A stretch of DNA of 20,028 nucleotides from a virus, in the IMG/VR virus record IMGVR_UViG_3300009545_000068, positions 1 to 20,028 of that record. The stretch is one strand, 5' to 3'. The translations under genes and the position numbers were made by a program. This document shows, one piece after another, positions 1 to 8,491 of the stretch. Within the stretch, counting starts at the first letter, position 1. Every line of letters begins with the position of its first letter. Under the pieces are notes generated by a model. It did no database searches. It saw only the letters and a program-made list of their open reading frames with translations, and was not told where the DNA came from.

Positions 1-3000
1 CCACTGGGGGCGCCCATGAAGCACTAATTGATTGAAACGCCCACGACGAACTCAAAGACTGACTGGCCCACGACGAACTTATGTTAAAAATTGATGAACT
101 TGCAAAACTTGCAGAACGTGGAACCGGTGCCCATGAAGCACTTAATGACTGACTGGCCCATGAAGCAGATGTTGCTGTGTCTGCACTAGCAACGTATGAT
201 GATGTAATACTATAACTTGATGTTGTAGAAACAAAAGCATATGATGCCGTAATTGCCCATGACGATGTTCCAAATAAACTTGCGGTAATATTTGAAAGTG
301 TAAGTGTACCAATTGCCGGATTGTATTGAAACGTTTTAAAGTTTGATACATACAAAGGTTGACTTCCAGTATTTTGAACAAATGGAACAAAGAATGGTGC
401 ATTAACTAATGTTCCAGTAACACTGGCTGACAATGAATTAATTGCATAACTTCCTGAAACACCCCACACTATACCTGAACCTGTAGCATTAATTAAACGT
501 CCATTTGTAGTTACACCGACTAATGAACCGGATGCTAATGGAATATCGCAAATAGCAAATTCTTTTCTGGCTGTGCCTGTATTAATTGTGCAATACCACT
601 TATCAGTATTGAATTCTACCACACCGGCTTCTGGGGAAGATAGAAGCGTCGATGAATCCCATTTCATCTGACCTCTCGTTGCAGTTCCATCACCACCGGC
701 GATGTGTAATAAAGCAGAAGGAGAATCATTGGTCAAAGCCTGACCAATTTTTACACCGCCGATTGTAATTTTTTGTTTTGTAGTTCCACCGGAACCATAA
801 TCTCCATTTACGGCAAAATAATGTCCATCAGTAGTAACATTTGCATATGAAGCATATACTACATCCTTTAAATTATCTACTCTCCATTTACCACCTAAAG
901 TTGTCCCCATGTATGCGGCAATAGATGCTTGAGCACCAGATAAATTTCTTAATAAAATGTGTGTATTAGCACCTGCTGTATTTGTTGCATCACTTGTATT
1001 GTTTAATATTGAAAAACTGCCTGTCGGTGCCGCCGAAAATAAACTTACACCACTTCCATTTTCATAAATTGAACTTGTGCTTGATAATGACCCCGTTCCA
1101 ATCCAACGAATGTGATATCCATCCGTTCCAGTTGTGAACTGAACGTAGGACGAAGAAACTGCAAAACTTGAACTTAATGATTGTGATGCCCAAGACGATG
1201 ACACAGCAAAAGCAGACACACCGGATGGTGGTGCCCAAGATGCCGATATTGCATTATTTGCCCAAGATGCGGTTCCAACATAAAGACCGCTGCTACTAAC
1301 ATAGGCAACAGTCGTAGATGTTACATCTTTCCACGATTGAATGGCACCTGCATCCAAAGAGTATGGAGCAACATTAATGTAAGGATGGTTAAATGGTAGA
1401 TTGTTTTGCAGGCCATATTTCCATGCCAAATATCCTTCCATTTTTCTTTGTTCTGCATCCGAAAGAACTCTTGTTGTAATTAAAATTTCGGCAATATCAC
1501 CATTGAAAGGAACACCAAAGTTGGGTTCAAAACCAACAAACATATCTCTTAAATCAATCAATGGAGAACCGTTAACAACACCAGAACTTGTAGCAGCATT
1601 GTTAATATAAACCGTTAAAATTGAACTGTTAGCATTGATTGCACCGTTGACTATATGCCATGATTGTGATATTGATGCTAGCGCATTAATATCATAATTG
1701 GTAGTGCTTGATTCATTATACAAAGACCACTCTCTTACACCACTTAATGTTCTTGGGCCGATTTGAAAGTCATTAGAATTGCCTGAATGGCCATTGGCTA
1801 TAATATCTCCTGTAGAACCCACCGCAACGGACGTTGGGTATGTATTAGGTTTAGCAACTACGAACACATTCAATGACGATTGTGTTATTGACGTGCTGCC
1901 TGAAATTGCTGCCAATCTATCATTCACACCATCAAAGTGAACTACGTTATAACCATTAAGTGAAGCAGATACCAAAAATGGTTGATTTCCGGCAGTCGAT
2001 TGTGTAAAGTAATTTCCGTAAGACCCAGTATCAGGCCATATTGCTATTGATGCACTTGTGCTGCCGGTCAAATCATTACCTCTCAACCAAACTCTCGCCG
2101 GAACAGTTAAGTATTGAGGCGTCCACAATATTGATGAGCCTGAATTAAATGCTTCCACTGTAAACGCCGCGTCAATTTGTGATGATGTGGCATTGACACC
2201 AACTGACACTCCAGTATCATAAATTAAACTTGTTGCGGTTAATGAATTACTTAACCATTTTGGAACATAATTGTCTGTTCCTGAAATTCCTAATGGCGGC
2301 GCCCATGAGGCGCTTATAGCATTGAATGAGGTTGATGCTTGTGTAGCATATGACGAACTCAATGATTGTGATGCCCATGATGCTGATAAAGCCGTTGAAT
2401 TATTTTGTGGCGGCGACCATGAAGCACTAATAGCAAAACTTGAACTAATTGATTGGCTTGCCCACGATGCAGAAACCGCGGTTGATGCCTTTAAAGCAAA
2501 GGAGGCGGTTGTAGAGTTAAATGAACTCGACGCAAATGACGATGATAGTGTAAATAATGACGCCGATGCCCAAGATGATGATATTGAAAAATTGCTTGGA
2601 ATTGGCGGTGCCCATGAAGCACTTATTGATTGACTGGCAAAACTTGAACTTACCGACCAAATAGACTGTGATGCCCAAGATGCAGAAACTGCATTTGGAT
2701 TTGCATTGGTAGCATAAGAGGCTGTTATTGCAAAACTTGAACTTAATGATTGTGATGCCCAAGATGCAGAAACTGCATTTGGATTTGCATTGGTAGCATA
2801 TGAAGCAGTGACGGCAAATGATGAAGTAAAAGTAAAACTTGAACTCATTGACTGACTTGCCCACGATGCCGTAGAAGCAAAAATTGACCTAGATGCCCAC
2901 GATGCCGAAGTAGCATACACTGATGAAGATGCAAATGAGCCTGATGTTGACCAAAATGATTCACTCGCCCAGGATGATGATATGGCAGTAGAACTAGCTC

Positions 3001-4678
3001 CTACAGGCGCCCATGATGCAGAAACGGCTTGAAAAGCATTAACGGCACTCGAAGCGGTAAACGAATAAGATGAACTTACAGAATTACTTGAACTTAATGA
3101 TTGTGATGCCCAAGATGATGACACAGAATTTGCTCCAGGTGCCCAAGAAGCACTAATAGCATTTGATGCGGTTCCGTATAATATTCCACTAGAACTTAAA
3201 GCGGCAACTGTATTACCATTGTAATCTTTCCATACCTGAATGTTACCCACGCTTCCAGATGGGATAGGCATTGTTGCTTTGTATGGGTGTGACGACGGCA
3301 AACTTCCTTGTAATCCATATTTCCAAGCCAAATAACCTTCAATATATTGTTGATTTTGATTCGTCATTGATGACGTAAAAATCAAAATTTCAGCAATATC
3401 ACCGTTGAATGGTTGGTTTGATGCGGATTCATAACCGATGTATAAATCTCTCAAATCCAAATTACTTGATAAAGTGGCGGTGCTAGAACCTGATGCAGAA
3501 CCACTCAAGTAAATTGTGTTGGTGCTTGACGCTCCGTTGACAATAACCGTGTTAATATACCACTCGCCGGTTTTTGCATTAAATGGAGTCACAGGACATT
3601 CAGCAAAATAATTTGTAGATTTATCTTCGGTATAAACATCCCAAGTAAATCTTCCCAATCCGCCGTTAAAGAAGTTACCAACTACCATGTCTCTATCATT
3701 ACCAGGATGACTGTTACCAAATAATGTTCCCATGTTAGATGGGGTAACAGAACTTGCATAATTTGCCACTCTTGCAACAACGAATGCTGTCACTGCACTT
3801 GCACTAACAGATGTTGGAGTCAAGACTTTTAATTGGTCATTACTACCATCAAACCTAACACACGGTTGACTGTTCAATACATCAAATACCAATAGAGGTC
3901 TTGCTGAAGGGCTTGAGGCTGTAGCATGATTTTTATATGGACTTGAATCTTGCCATAAATCAATGAAACTTGCCGTTACCAATGAAATAGCATCGGCTTT
4001 GAACCAAAATCTTGAAGGAATGGTTAGTAATGTTGGTGTCCACAAAATCTGTGAACTACTCATTTCTGTGACGGTGAATGTGTCAGTCGCAACCGGATTT
4101 GGTGTATTAAATCCTATGTTGTTTTTTGTAACCCAAATTAAACTGCCGGAAGTAAAGTTATTATTTAACCAAACCGGCACAAATCCATTTGCACCCAATA
4201 ATGTTCCACTTCCACCGCCGCCACCATTTAAAGCGAATGATGCGGTTGTAGCAAAAGTAGAATTAAGAGCGTAACTAGCAGAAACAGGAACAGCAACCCA
4301 ATATGAATTATTCGTGCCGCCTACAAGTCTATATTCTTGTTCGTCGTCAATTACATAGACCGTCAATCCTTCATATCTCGAACCAAGGTCAATGGCATTT
4401 CTGTCAGTAACATTTTGTTTTACTAAACGACTATCAACAGGATAAGGAACGTCCGATATAAAATGTGATGCGCTTATGGCGTAAGACGCAGATGCGCTTG
4501 AAGGAGGGTATTTTGAATAAAATGATGCAGAATCATCTGCATTGATGTATCCGGTATTATCAATGTATAAAATTAAATCCGAACCTGATATGTGGGTTTC
4601 CCCATAATACGTATTTGTGCTGTCACGTTGAAGAATGACAACATCTTTTGGATTTGGATTTGTGTTGATAATGGACAT
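1..4678 (-). CDS. Giant tail-fibre protein with two LamG-like lectin modules, 3' end beyond window
   Basis: I read this frame codon by codon from the ATG at 4678 to the left edge and found no stop, so at least 1559 codons belong to one gene whose C-terminus lies outside the window. An AAGG ribosome-binding site sits 7 nt before the ATG. Two concanavalin/LamG-like modules are visible at about residues 220-465 and 858-1092. Each has an FDG motif, a RDLYIGYE or RDMFVGFE motif, FNGDIAEIL and the block YLAWKYGLQ. Between and after them lie tandem Ser/Ala/Trp repeats of the type SASWASQSLSSS, common in phage fibre shafts. It follows the gp15-like gene in the neck operon. I infer an adhesive virion fibre that binds surface glycans; the lectin ligand is unknown. 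The fibre role is well supported, but its exact place on the tail is not. Confidence 0.85.
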   Translation of the reverse strand, partial: MSIINTNPNPKDVVILQRDSTNTYYGETHISGSDLILYIDNTGYINADDSASFYSKYPPSSASASYAISASHFISDVPYPVDSRLVKQNVTDRNAIDLGSRYEGLTVYVIDDEQEYRLVGGTNNSYWVAVPVSASYALNSTFATTASFALNGGGGGSGTLLGANGFVPVWLNNNFTSGSLIWVTKNNIGFNTPNPVATDTFTVTEMSSSQILWTPTLLTIPSRFWFKADAISLVTASFIDLWQDSSPYKNHATASSPSARPLLVFDVLNSQPCVRFDGSNDQLKVLTPTSVSASAVTAFVVARVANYASSVTPSNMGTLFGNSHPGNDRDMVVGNFFNGGLGRFTWDVYTEDKSTNYFAECPVTPFNAKTGEWYINTVIVNGASSTNTIYLSGSASGSSTATLSSNLDLRDLYIGYESASNQPFNGDIAEILIFTSSMTNQNQQYIEGYLAWKYGLQGSLPSSHPYKATMPIPSGSVGNIQVWKDYNGNTVAALSSSGILYGTASNAISASWAPGANSVSSSWASQSLSSSNSVSSSYSFTASSAVNAFQAVSASWAPVGASSTAISSSWASESFWSTSGSFASSSVYATSASWASRSIFASTASWASQSMSSSFTFTSSFAVTASYATNANPNAVSASWASQSLSSSFAITASYATNANPNAVSASWASQSIWSVSSSFASQSISASWAPPIPSNFSISSSWASASLFTLSSSFASSSFNSTTASFALKASTAVSASWASQSISSSFAISASWSPPQNNSTALSASWASQSLSSSYATQASTSFNAISASWAPPLGISGTDNYVPKWLSNSLTATSLIYDTGVSVGVNATSSQIDAAFTVEAFNSGSSILWTPQYLTVPARVWLRGNDLTGSTSASIAIWPDTGSYGNYFTQSTAGNQPFLVSASLNGYNVVHFDGVNDRLAAISGSTSITQSSLNVFVVAKPNTYPTSVAVGSTGDIIANGHSGNSNDFQIGPRTLSGVREWSLYNESSTTNYDINALASISQSWHIVNGAINANSSILTVYINNAATSSGVVNGSPLIDLRDMFVGFEPNFGVPFNGDIAEILITTRVLSDAEQRKMEGYLAWKYGLQNNLPFNHPYINVAPYSLDAGAIQSWKDVTSTTVAYVSSSGLYVGTASWANNAISASWAPPSGVSAFAVSSSWASQSLSSSFAVSSSYVQFTTGTDGYHIRWIGTGSLSSTSSIYENGSGVSLFSAAPTGSFSILNNTSDATNTAGANTHILLRNLSGAQASIAAYMGTTLGGKWRVDNLKDVVYASYANVTTDGHYFAVNGDYGSGGTTKQKITIGGVKIGQALTNDSPSALLHIAGGDGTATRGQMKWDSSTLLSSPEAGVVEFNTDKWYCTINTGTARKEFAICDIPLASGSLVGVTTNGRLINATGSGIVWGVSGSYAINSLSASVTGTLVNAPFFVPFVQNTGSQPLYVSNFKTFQYNPAIGTLTLSNITASLFGTSSWAITASYAFVSTTSSYSITSSYVASADTATSASWASQSLSASWAPVPRSASFASSSIFNISSSWASQSLSSSWAFQSISASWAPPV
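2616..2642. repeat. 27-bp dispersed repeat, copy 1 (in giant fibre)
   Basis: This 27-base stretch is identical to 19680-19706 in the other fibre gene, about 17 kb away and in the same orientation. It encodes part of the Ser/Ala/Trp repeat. It could serve as a site of homologous exchange between fibre genes. Confidence 0.85.
2667..2800. repeat. Two perfect 50-bp direct repeats, 84-bp period
   Basis: Positions 2667-2716 and 2751-2800 are identical over 50 bp. They lie exactly 84 bp apart, which is 28 codons, so the reading frame of the giant fibre is kept. The protein unit contains SASWASQS and ATNANPNAV. Base-level identity, where other units of the same family have drifted, points to a recent tandem duplication or slippage. 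Confidence 0.9.
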
Positions 4679-4700
4679 CTAATTACCTTATCGTTGCCTA

Positions 4701-4710
4701 ATAAATATAG
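4701..4710 (-). promoter_or_regulatory. Candidate phage promoter element CTATATTTAT before giant fibre gene
   Basis: Read on the minus strand, the decamer CTATATTTAT lies 22 nt upstream of the giant-fibre ATG in the short gap 4679-4722. The identical decamer lies 26 nt upstream of the gp13-like ATG at 8424. The AT-rich core recalls the T4 late promoter (TATAAATA) without matching it. Two copies in the two largest minus-strand gaps of this block are suggestive, but AT-rich DNA makes chance matches easy. Confidence 0.3.
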
Positions 4711-4722
4711 GGGCATTGAAAA

Positions 4723-5718
4723 TTACTGTAATATAGAGCCAGATGTATTTAAAGGATTTCCTTGAACAAATGGAGGCGGTTCAATTGGAACGTCTTTTTG
4801 TAAATTTGGATAATTTGGATTTCTCCATTTTTCTACATTTTCTGGTAATGGAGCAACCTGATTTATATTACTTACCGTGGTTTCTTCTCCCATTATGACT
4901 TTCTTAGGAGTCATCCATTTTCTCGTTGTAGGATGACGACCATCACCTTCCAATCCAAAATTAGTATCAGGCAACAAATACGCATTGACTAATAAATCAA
5001 ATTCGGTCTTTACAATTCTATCTTGGTCAACTTGAAGTTCGGTTGTATGTGCAAATGAATCTACTCTAGTTCTAAAACGAAGTCCTCTGACATTTCCCCA
5101 ATAATCTTCGGTTTCAAAATTCAATCGTTCTACGAGCGTATTCATTTGTTCTATATATTCTGTCCAAATTATAAAATGATATGTTATTAACATATGGTCA
5201 GGCATAACAACATCATATACTTCATTTATAGGAGCATTTTGTCCAATTAAAATGTTGAATTTTGTATAACGATTTTTTTCTGAATGTTGCCTCATCACAG
5301 GATACGTAAGATATCTATTAAACATCCTCATTGTATCGTCTTTTTCGGTGGTCGTTCGTTGTAATGTTATAGCAGGCAAAATTAATTTTCCATTATAATC
5401 ACGTATTACACCATCAACTTGAATTGATTTCCATTTTTCTGGAGATGAATAAAATACAGGAACTTTTATTTGATTGCCTTCATCTGTTACGGTTAATTGA
5501 AATGTTTGTAATTGTGTAAATATTGTTGTATCAATATCTAATAAAGTTACTGTATTATCTTTTTGTTTGTCAGTGTCTCTACGAGTTTGATACGCACGAT
5601 TGATTTCAATCTTCTTTTCACTTAAAACCGAAGATTGATGTGCTAGTTCCTGACTTAAATCCCCCTTAGCATTTCCAATATTAGGAACCGGATTATTTGG
5701 GTCGCCTGTCCATGCCAT
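4723..5718 (-). CDS. gp15-like tail terminator / proximal tail-sheath stabiliser
   Basis: A 331-residue protein; T4 gp15 has 272. By analogy it caps the top of the contractile tail tube and sheath and joins the tail to the neck. The region around residues 60-250 follows T4 gp15 in order: a short stretch where VPVFYSSPEKW matches VPITYASKEHF of T4, then the LILPAITLQ segment matching ILPRINLHL, then a TYHFIIWTEYIEQMNTLVERL helix region matching YELSIFTRYEDDMFQIVEQIL. The N-terminal 55 residues and the Pro-rich C-terminus have no clear T4 counterpart. It starts one base after the gp14-like stop codon, and its leader is TATAATATG without a clear Shine-Dalgarno. The assignment rests on remembered T4 sequence and gene order, so it is strong but not computed. 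Confidence 0.8.
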   Translation of the reverse strand: MAWTGDPNNPVPNIGNAKGDLSQELAHQSSVLSEKKIEINRAYQTRRDTDKQKDNTVTLLDIDTTIFTQLQTFQLTVTDEGNQIKVPVFYSSPEKWKSIQVDGVIRDYNGKLILPAITLQRTTTEKDDTMRMFNRYLTYPVMRQHSEKNRYTKFNILIGQNAPINEVYDVVMPDHMLITYHFIIWTEYIEQMNTLVERLNFETEDYWGNVRGLRFRTRVDSFAHTTELQVDQDRIVKTEFDLLVNAYLLPDTNFGLEGDGRHPTTRKWMTPKKVIMGEETTVSNINQVAPLPENVEKWRNPNYPNLQKDVPIEPPPFVQGNPLNTSGSILQ

Positions 5719-5719
5719 A

Positions 5720-6193
5720 TTATACTTGTCTATTTACAAGACTGAGTTTGCTCAGTCTTGAGTAGTGAGTATTAACAATGATACTCAAACTCTTGTCGGA
5801 TATTCCTCCAAGAAATTGTTCTTGAACAACGTTGTCAATTTCATGATAACGTTTGTTAAATTCAACGATATCACCGACTTCTGGATAAAGATTGACCAAT
5901 TTTAAATTGTCTTCTCTAAACTTGAATACTACAGTTTGATTTCTATCAGGACCAAATTGGTCATAATTTGTATCAATATCTGCTCTATCAATAAGACAGG
6001 TACATTCAACTCCTGGCCAAAACATTTTACCATTTTGCGGACTGGATTCTCCGTAGATATTGATTATGGTTTGTTCAGGACAAATTTTATAGATGAAGAC
6101 TTCTGTTTGAATGATGTCTCCTGCTAATTCCGCGTTCAATGAAGTGACTAACTTCAAATCTCTCGGACTAAAAAATCGTCCTAATAATCCCAT
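5720..6193 (-). CDS. gp14-like neck protein
   Basis: A 157-residue protein, shorter than T4 gp14 (256). By analogy gp14 forms part of the head-completion/neck complex with gp13. The N-terminal part, with LNAELAGDIIQTEVFIYKI, lines up with the [20 protein letters not shown] region of T4 gp14. The later VGDIVEFNKRYHEIDNV lines up with the GDLIYFPMDNSLFEINWV region. The shortness reflects loss of the long T4 C-terminal extension. Position between gp13-like and gp15-like genes supports the call. The last codons contain a perfect 10-bp inverted repeat at 5737-5760. Confidence 0.75.
   Translation of the reverse strand: MGLLGRFFSPRDLKLVTSLNAELAGDIIQTEVFIYKICPEQTIINIYGESSPQNGKMFWPGVECTCLIDRADIDTNYDQFGPDRNQTVVFKFREDNLKLVNLYPEVGDIVEFNKRYHEIDNVVQEQFLGGISDKSLSIIVNTHYSRLSKLSLVNRQV
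5737..5760 (-). other. Perfect 10-bp stem-loop at the gp14/gp15 junction
   Basis: CAAGACTGAG at 5737-5746 and CTCAGTCTTG at 5751-5760 are perfect inverted repeats with a 4-nt loop. In minus-strand mRNA the hairpin ends just before the gp14-like stop codon and about 18 nt before the gp15-like start. No U-run follows, so it does not look like an intrinsic terminator. A role in mRNA stability, processing or translational coupling is possible. Confidence 0.6.
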
Positions 6194-6194
6194 A

Positions 6195-6713
6195 TTATTG
6201 ATGCATCTGAATTAATTTGTTTGCTAATTCTTCAATTTTGTTTAAAGCGAGTATAAATTTGTTCATGTCATCAGTATCATTGTTCAGTGCATCTTGACAC
6301 AATTTTTTAATACTGTTACCAATTTGAACTTCTTGTTGTTCTTCTTGATTTGACATATCGCCTTCTTGACCGCCTTCATTTGAACCAATCTTCGCACCTG
6401 CGTGTGAAGGATTCTGAGCATCAAGTTTTGAGAAATCATTTTCTTTTACAAATTTGGCTTTATTTTCATCTTCTTTATATCCAAATTCTTTGGCTAAAAT
6501 TCTGGCTTCTTGAAGCGCAACTTGTTTAGCGGTGTTGATGTCTTTGATATAACCCATACCAACTGCCTCTACACGATTGTAAGAAATATCTCCACCTGCG
6601 TTCATGAAAACTTTCTTGAGGCCTGACGCCACAAGTGATTCATTTACATTGGTATTCTCTTTTAGCAATCTAAATTTATTGCCACCTGTATTTTCAAATA
6701 ATCTAGTTTTCAT
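6195..6713 (-). CDS. Unknown neck-operon protein with Lys/Leu-rich N-terminus
   Basis: A 172-residue protein I do not recognise. The first 20 residues are basic and Leu-rich and hold two (L)-x-E tripeptides, LFE at residues 5-7 and LKE at 17-19. This resembles the capsid-targeting peptides that T4 prohead protease removes. The middle, about residues 100-128, is Gly/Gln/Glu-rich and probably disordered. The last 45 residues look helical. It lies between two other minus-strand structural genes with gaps of only 1-3 nt, so it is probably co-transcribed with the neck genes. A scaffold-like, internal-head or neck accessory role would fit, but nothing in the sequence identifies one. Confidence 0.65.
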   Translation of the reverse strand: MKTRLFENTGGNKFRLLKENTNVNESLVASGLKKVFMNAGGDISYNRVEAVGMGYIKDINTAKQVALQEARILAKEFGYKEDENKAKFVKENDFSKLDAQNPSHAGAKIGSNEGGQEGDMSNQEEQQEVQIGNSIKKLCQDALNNDTDDMNKFILALNKIEELANKLIQMHQ

Positions 6714-6716
6714 AAT

Positions 6717-7214
6717 TTATCTATCTTCAAAATAATCGTCTTCACGGTCTGGTTCGTCGTAATCTGGTTCTTCATTGTCTAATTTTTCTATAATGTCACC
6801 TTCAAGTTTTTCTCGGTTTGTTTCAATGTAATCGTTCACCGCCTTTTTCAAGACGTTAAACTGTTCTTCGGATAAACTTCTAAAATTGTCAATTTCTTTT
6901 GGTTGACCTTGTTCTGGTGTAATAGTCAACAATACAAAATCCCAATCAGTAATGTTTGCCTCGGCGCCTTCTGCTGGGGATGAATTTTCAGGCGGCCCAA
7001 ACATACCTTTCGCTTCTACTCCTGGTTGGGCTTCATATTCAATATTGACAGTCACCATCACGGAGTCTGTATCAGTTGTTAGGCCTGGAATCACAAGAGA
7101 TTCAAATTCAATTTCATGGTCTTCTACTGTTCCAGATGACCACTCGTTGAGTTGTTTTTTATACATTTCTCTCAACACAGTCTTAATTAAAGGTTTTAGT
7201 TGTGATTTTTTCAT
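6717..7214 (-). CDS. Unknown acidic neck-operon protein with capsid-targeting-like N-terminus
   Basis: A 165-residue protein without a recognised domain. It opens with MKKSQLKPLIKTVLREMY, a Lys/Leu amphipathic segment of a kind seen at the start of many phage virion proteins. LRE at residues 14-16 and LNE at 22-24 are possible prohead-protease sites. The body is beta-rich (about residues 30-110), then a helical segment follows. The C-terminus is very acidic, ending in repeated D/E/P/Y residues. AGGA lies 4 nt upstream of the ATG. It sits directly after the gp13-like gene. I infer a virion or head-assembly protein; an internal-head protein is an alternative to a neck protein. Confidence 0.65.
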   Translation of the reverse strand: MKKSQLKPLIKTVLREMYKKQLNEWSSGTVEDHEIEFESLVIPGLTTDTDSVMVTVNIEYEAQPGVEAKGMFGPPENSSPAEGAEANITDWDFVLLTITPEQGQPKEIDNFRSLSEEQFNVLKKAVNDYIETNREKLEGDIIEKLDNEEPDYDEPDREDDYFEDR

Positions 7215-7215
7215 A

Positions 7216-8424
7216 TTATCCTATGTAGATAAATAGTGGAACTCTTTTCAATGTTTCTTGCATTTGTTCCGCTTGTAATGCTTGATTCTCCATCAATTGT
7301 TTTTGACTTGCGGCTTGTAATGTTTCTCTTAATTGGGTAATCAAGTCTGTTTTCTCTTGTTGGGCCTCACTACGGAGTTCGGCACCATCCAAGGTTACTT
7401 CGCCGCCAGGAATTGGAAGCGATTGATATTTTTGACGAATAATGCCCAACATTTCTTTACAAACTGCCAAGAAATATTTACGAATCCATTGTTTACCGAC
7501 TGAATTTATGGTGCTATAAGTTATATTGTTGTATGGAATATTAGCATAATCTGCAACACTTCCTGATGGATTGTTATTGTTTGCCAATGAACCACTTAGT
7601 CTATCATTACGAACCATGTAATTGAAATATACCTTAAATGAGAATGTTGGAATCGGAAACAGTTTCAATTTATTATTTACCAATTCAAATGAATATGCAG
7701 ATTTACGAACCATATCATTAAATTCAATTGCCTGTCCACGAAGCAAATCTTCAAAAATTGGAGTCATTAAAAATTGAACTGCGGGAGAGTAGGCACCAAA
7801 TCCCATTTCATTCATTACGTTTGAATAACTCATACCGGTCATGGAAAATGGGTCGTAAATACGAGCAAATGCAGGTGGAAAATCATGAAATATTCTCATC
7901 ACTTCAATACGATTACAATTTTCAACCTCGTTTGCCCAAAGTTCTTGTAAGTCATAAGTCTGTTGTAATGGTTGAGTTATTACAAATCCTTTTTTCCAAT
8001 CTGCATAACCACCAACGCCTACTTCTCTACCATATCCCTTGCCAATTTCAATTATGTAAGGTAAATTATCAGCGGTTACTGCTTTTCCAGTCAAATTTCC
8101 TAAAGCAGATATACTTTGACCTTGAAATGTCAATAAGTAATTCTGAATGTTCATTTGGTTTACTTGAGCCGCATATTCATTTACGGCTTCTTCAAACGCG
8201 GCATAAAAGTTAACATCCAACATTTCTATGTCAACAATTGGGTATCCCAGTCTGTATGCTGCCCAAATAGCAGATGCTTGTGCATCTGACCTGAAAATTA
8301 AGTCGGAATCGTAAAATCCGTATGGAGTATGTCCTGGAACGGCAGAACCACTTCCTGGCCATCTGACCCTATCTTGGTCAACAAGGGTCGTCGGATTGGT
8401 TATTGGGGTTGTTACATCACTCAT
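7216..8424 (-). CDS. gp13-like neck / head-completion protein
   Basis: A 402-residue protein; T4 gp13 has 309. Residues 54-87, containing RLGYPIVDIEM, match the RLGAPIINVEL start of T4 gp13. Residues 306-350 match its most conserved part: VGKQWIRKYFLAVCKEMLG corresponds to NNRWVKDWATALAKELNG, and PIPGGEVTLDGAEL to MLPGGVTIDGQRL. Both proteins end in a short hydrophobic tail closing in IG or VG. The extra length is an N-terminal extension plus a Gln/Glu-rich helical insert at about residues 353-393. In T4, gp13 joins gp14 to close the DNA-filled head and receive the tail. It is the first gene of the neck operon, and its start faces the plus-strand island across a 67-nt gap. Confidence 0.85.
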   Translation of the reverse strand: MSDVTTPITNPTTLVDQDRVRWPGSGSAVPGHTPYGFYDSDLIFRSDAQASAIWAAYRLGYPIVDIEMLDVNFYAAFEEAVNEYAAQVNQMNIQNYLLTFQGQSISALGNLTGKAVTADNLPYIIEIGKGYGREVGVGGYADWKKGFVITQPLQQTYDLQELWANEVENCNRIEVMRIFHDFPPAFARIYDPFSMTGMSYSNVMNEMGFGAYSPAVQFLMTPIFEDLLRGQAIEFNDMVRKSAYSFELVNNKLKLFPIPTFSFKVYFNYMVRNDRLSGSLANNNNPSGSVADYANIPYNNITYSTINSVGKQWIRKYFLAVCKEMLGIIRQKYQSLPIPGGEVTLDGAELRSEAQQEKTDLITQLRETLQAASQKQLMENQALQAEQMQETLKRVPLFIYIG

Positions 8425-8450
8425 AGTATTATACGTCTCTATCTATTCAA

Positions 8451-8460
8451 ATAAATATAG
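8451..8460 (-). promoter_or_regulatory. Candidate promoter element CTATATTTAT before gp13-like gene
   Basis: The minus-strand decamer CTATATTTAT lies 26 nt upstream of the ATG at 8424, in the divergent gap 8425-8491. It is identical to the element at 4701-4710. The gap must carry promoters for both strands, which makes a regulatory role plausible. Confidence 0.35.
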
Positions 8461-8479
8461 AATCCGTGCTCTTTACGAC

Positions 8480-8486
8480 TATTTAT
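8480..8486 (+). promoter_or_regulatory. TATTTAT element 5 nt before lysozyme start
   Basis: TATTTAT is followed by exactly five bases and the ATG at 8492. The same arrangement, TATTTAT-N5-ATG, precedes the gene at 13469. These are the two island genes not immediately preceded by another coding region. If the element acts like a -10 box, transcription would begin at or next to the start codon, giving a leaderless mRNA. This is inference from two examples. Confidence 0.3.
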
Positions 8487-8491
8487 TCTAT

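Noticed and set aside
2271-2633. Plus-strand reading frame rich in Ala, Asp and Glu repeats
   Set aside because: It is the antisense image of the Ser/Ala/Trp repeats of the giant fibre. The minus frame is open across the whole region and matches known fibre patterns.
2300-3180. CRISPR-like array suggested by regularly recurring short repeats
   Set aside because: The repeats vary, are multiples of three, lack unique spacers and encode a continuous protein.
7728-8213. 161-codon open frame on the plus strand
   Set aside because: It is opposite the well-supported gp13-like gene and has no recognisable domain.
8271-8288. 7-bp inverted repeat (CAGATGC/GCATCTG)
   Set aside because: It lies deep inside the gp13-like coding region with no T-run or boundary nearby, and is short enough to arise by chance.
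8396-8491. N-terminal extension of the lysozyme with a hydrophobic, signal-anchor-like segment
   Set aside because: It would overlap the start of the divergent gp13-like gene and the shared gap. The ATG at 8492 gives a normal leader and matches the other island N-termini.
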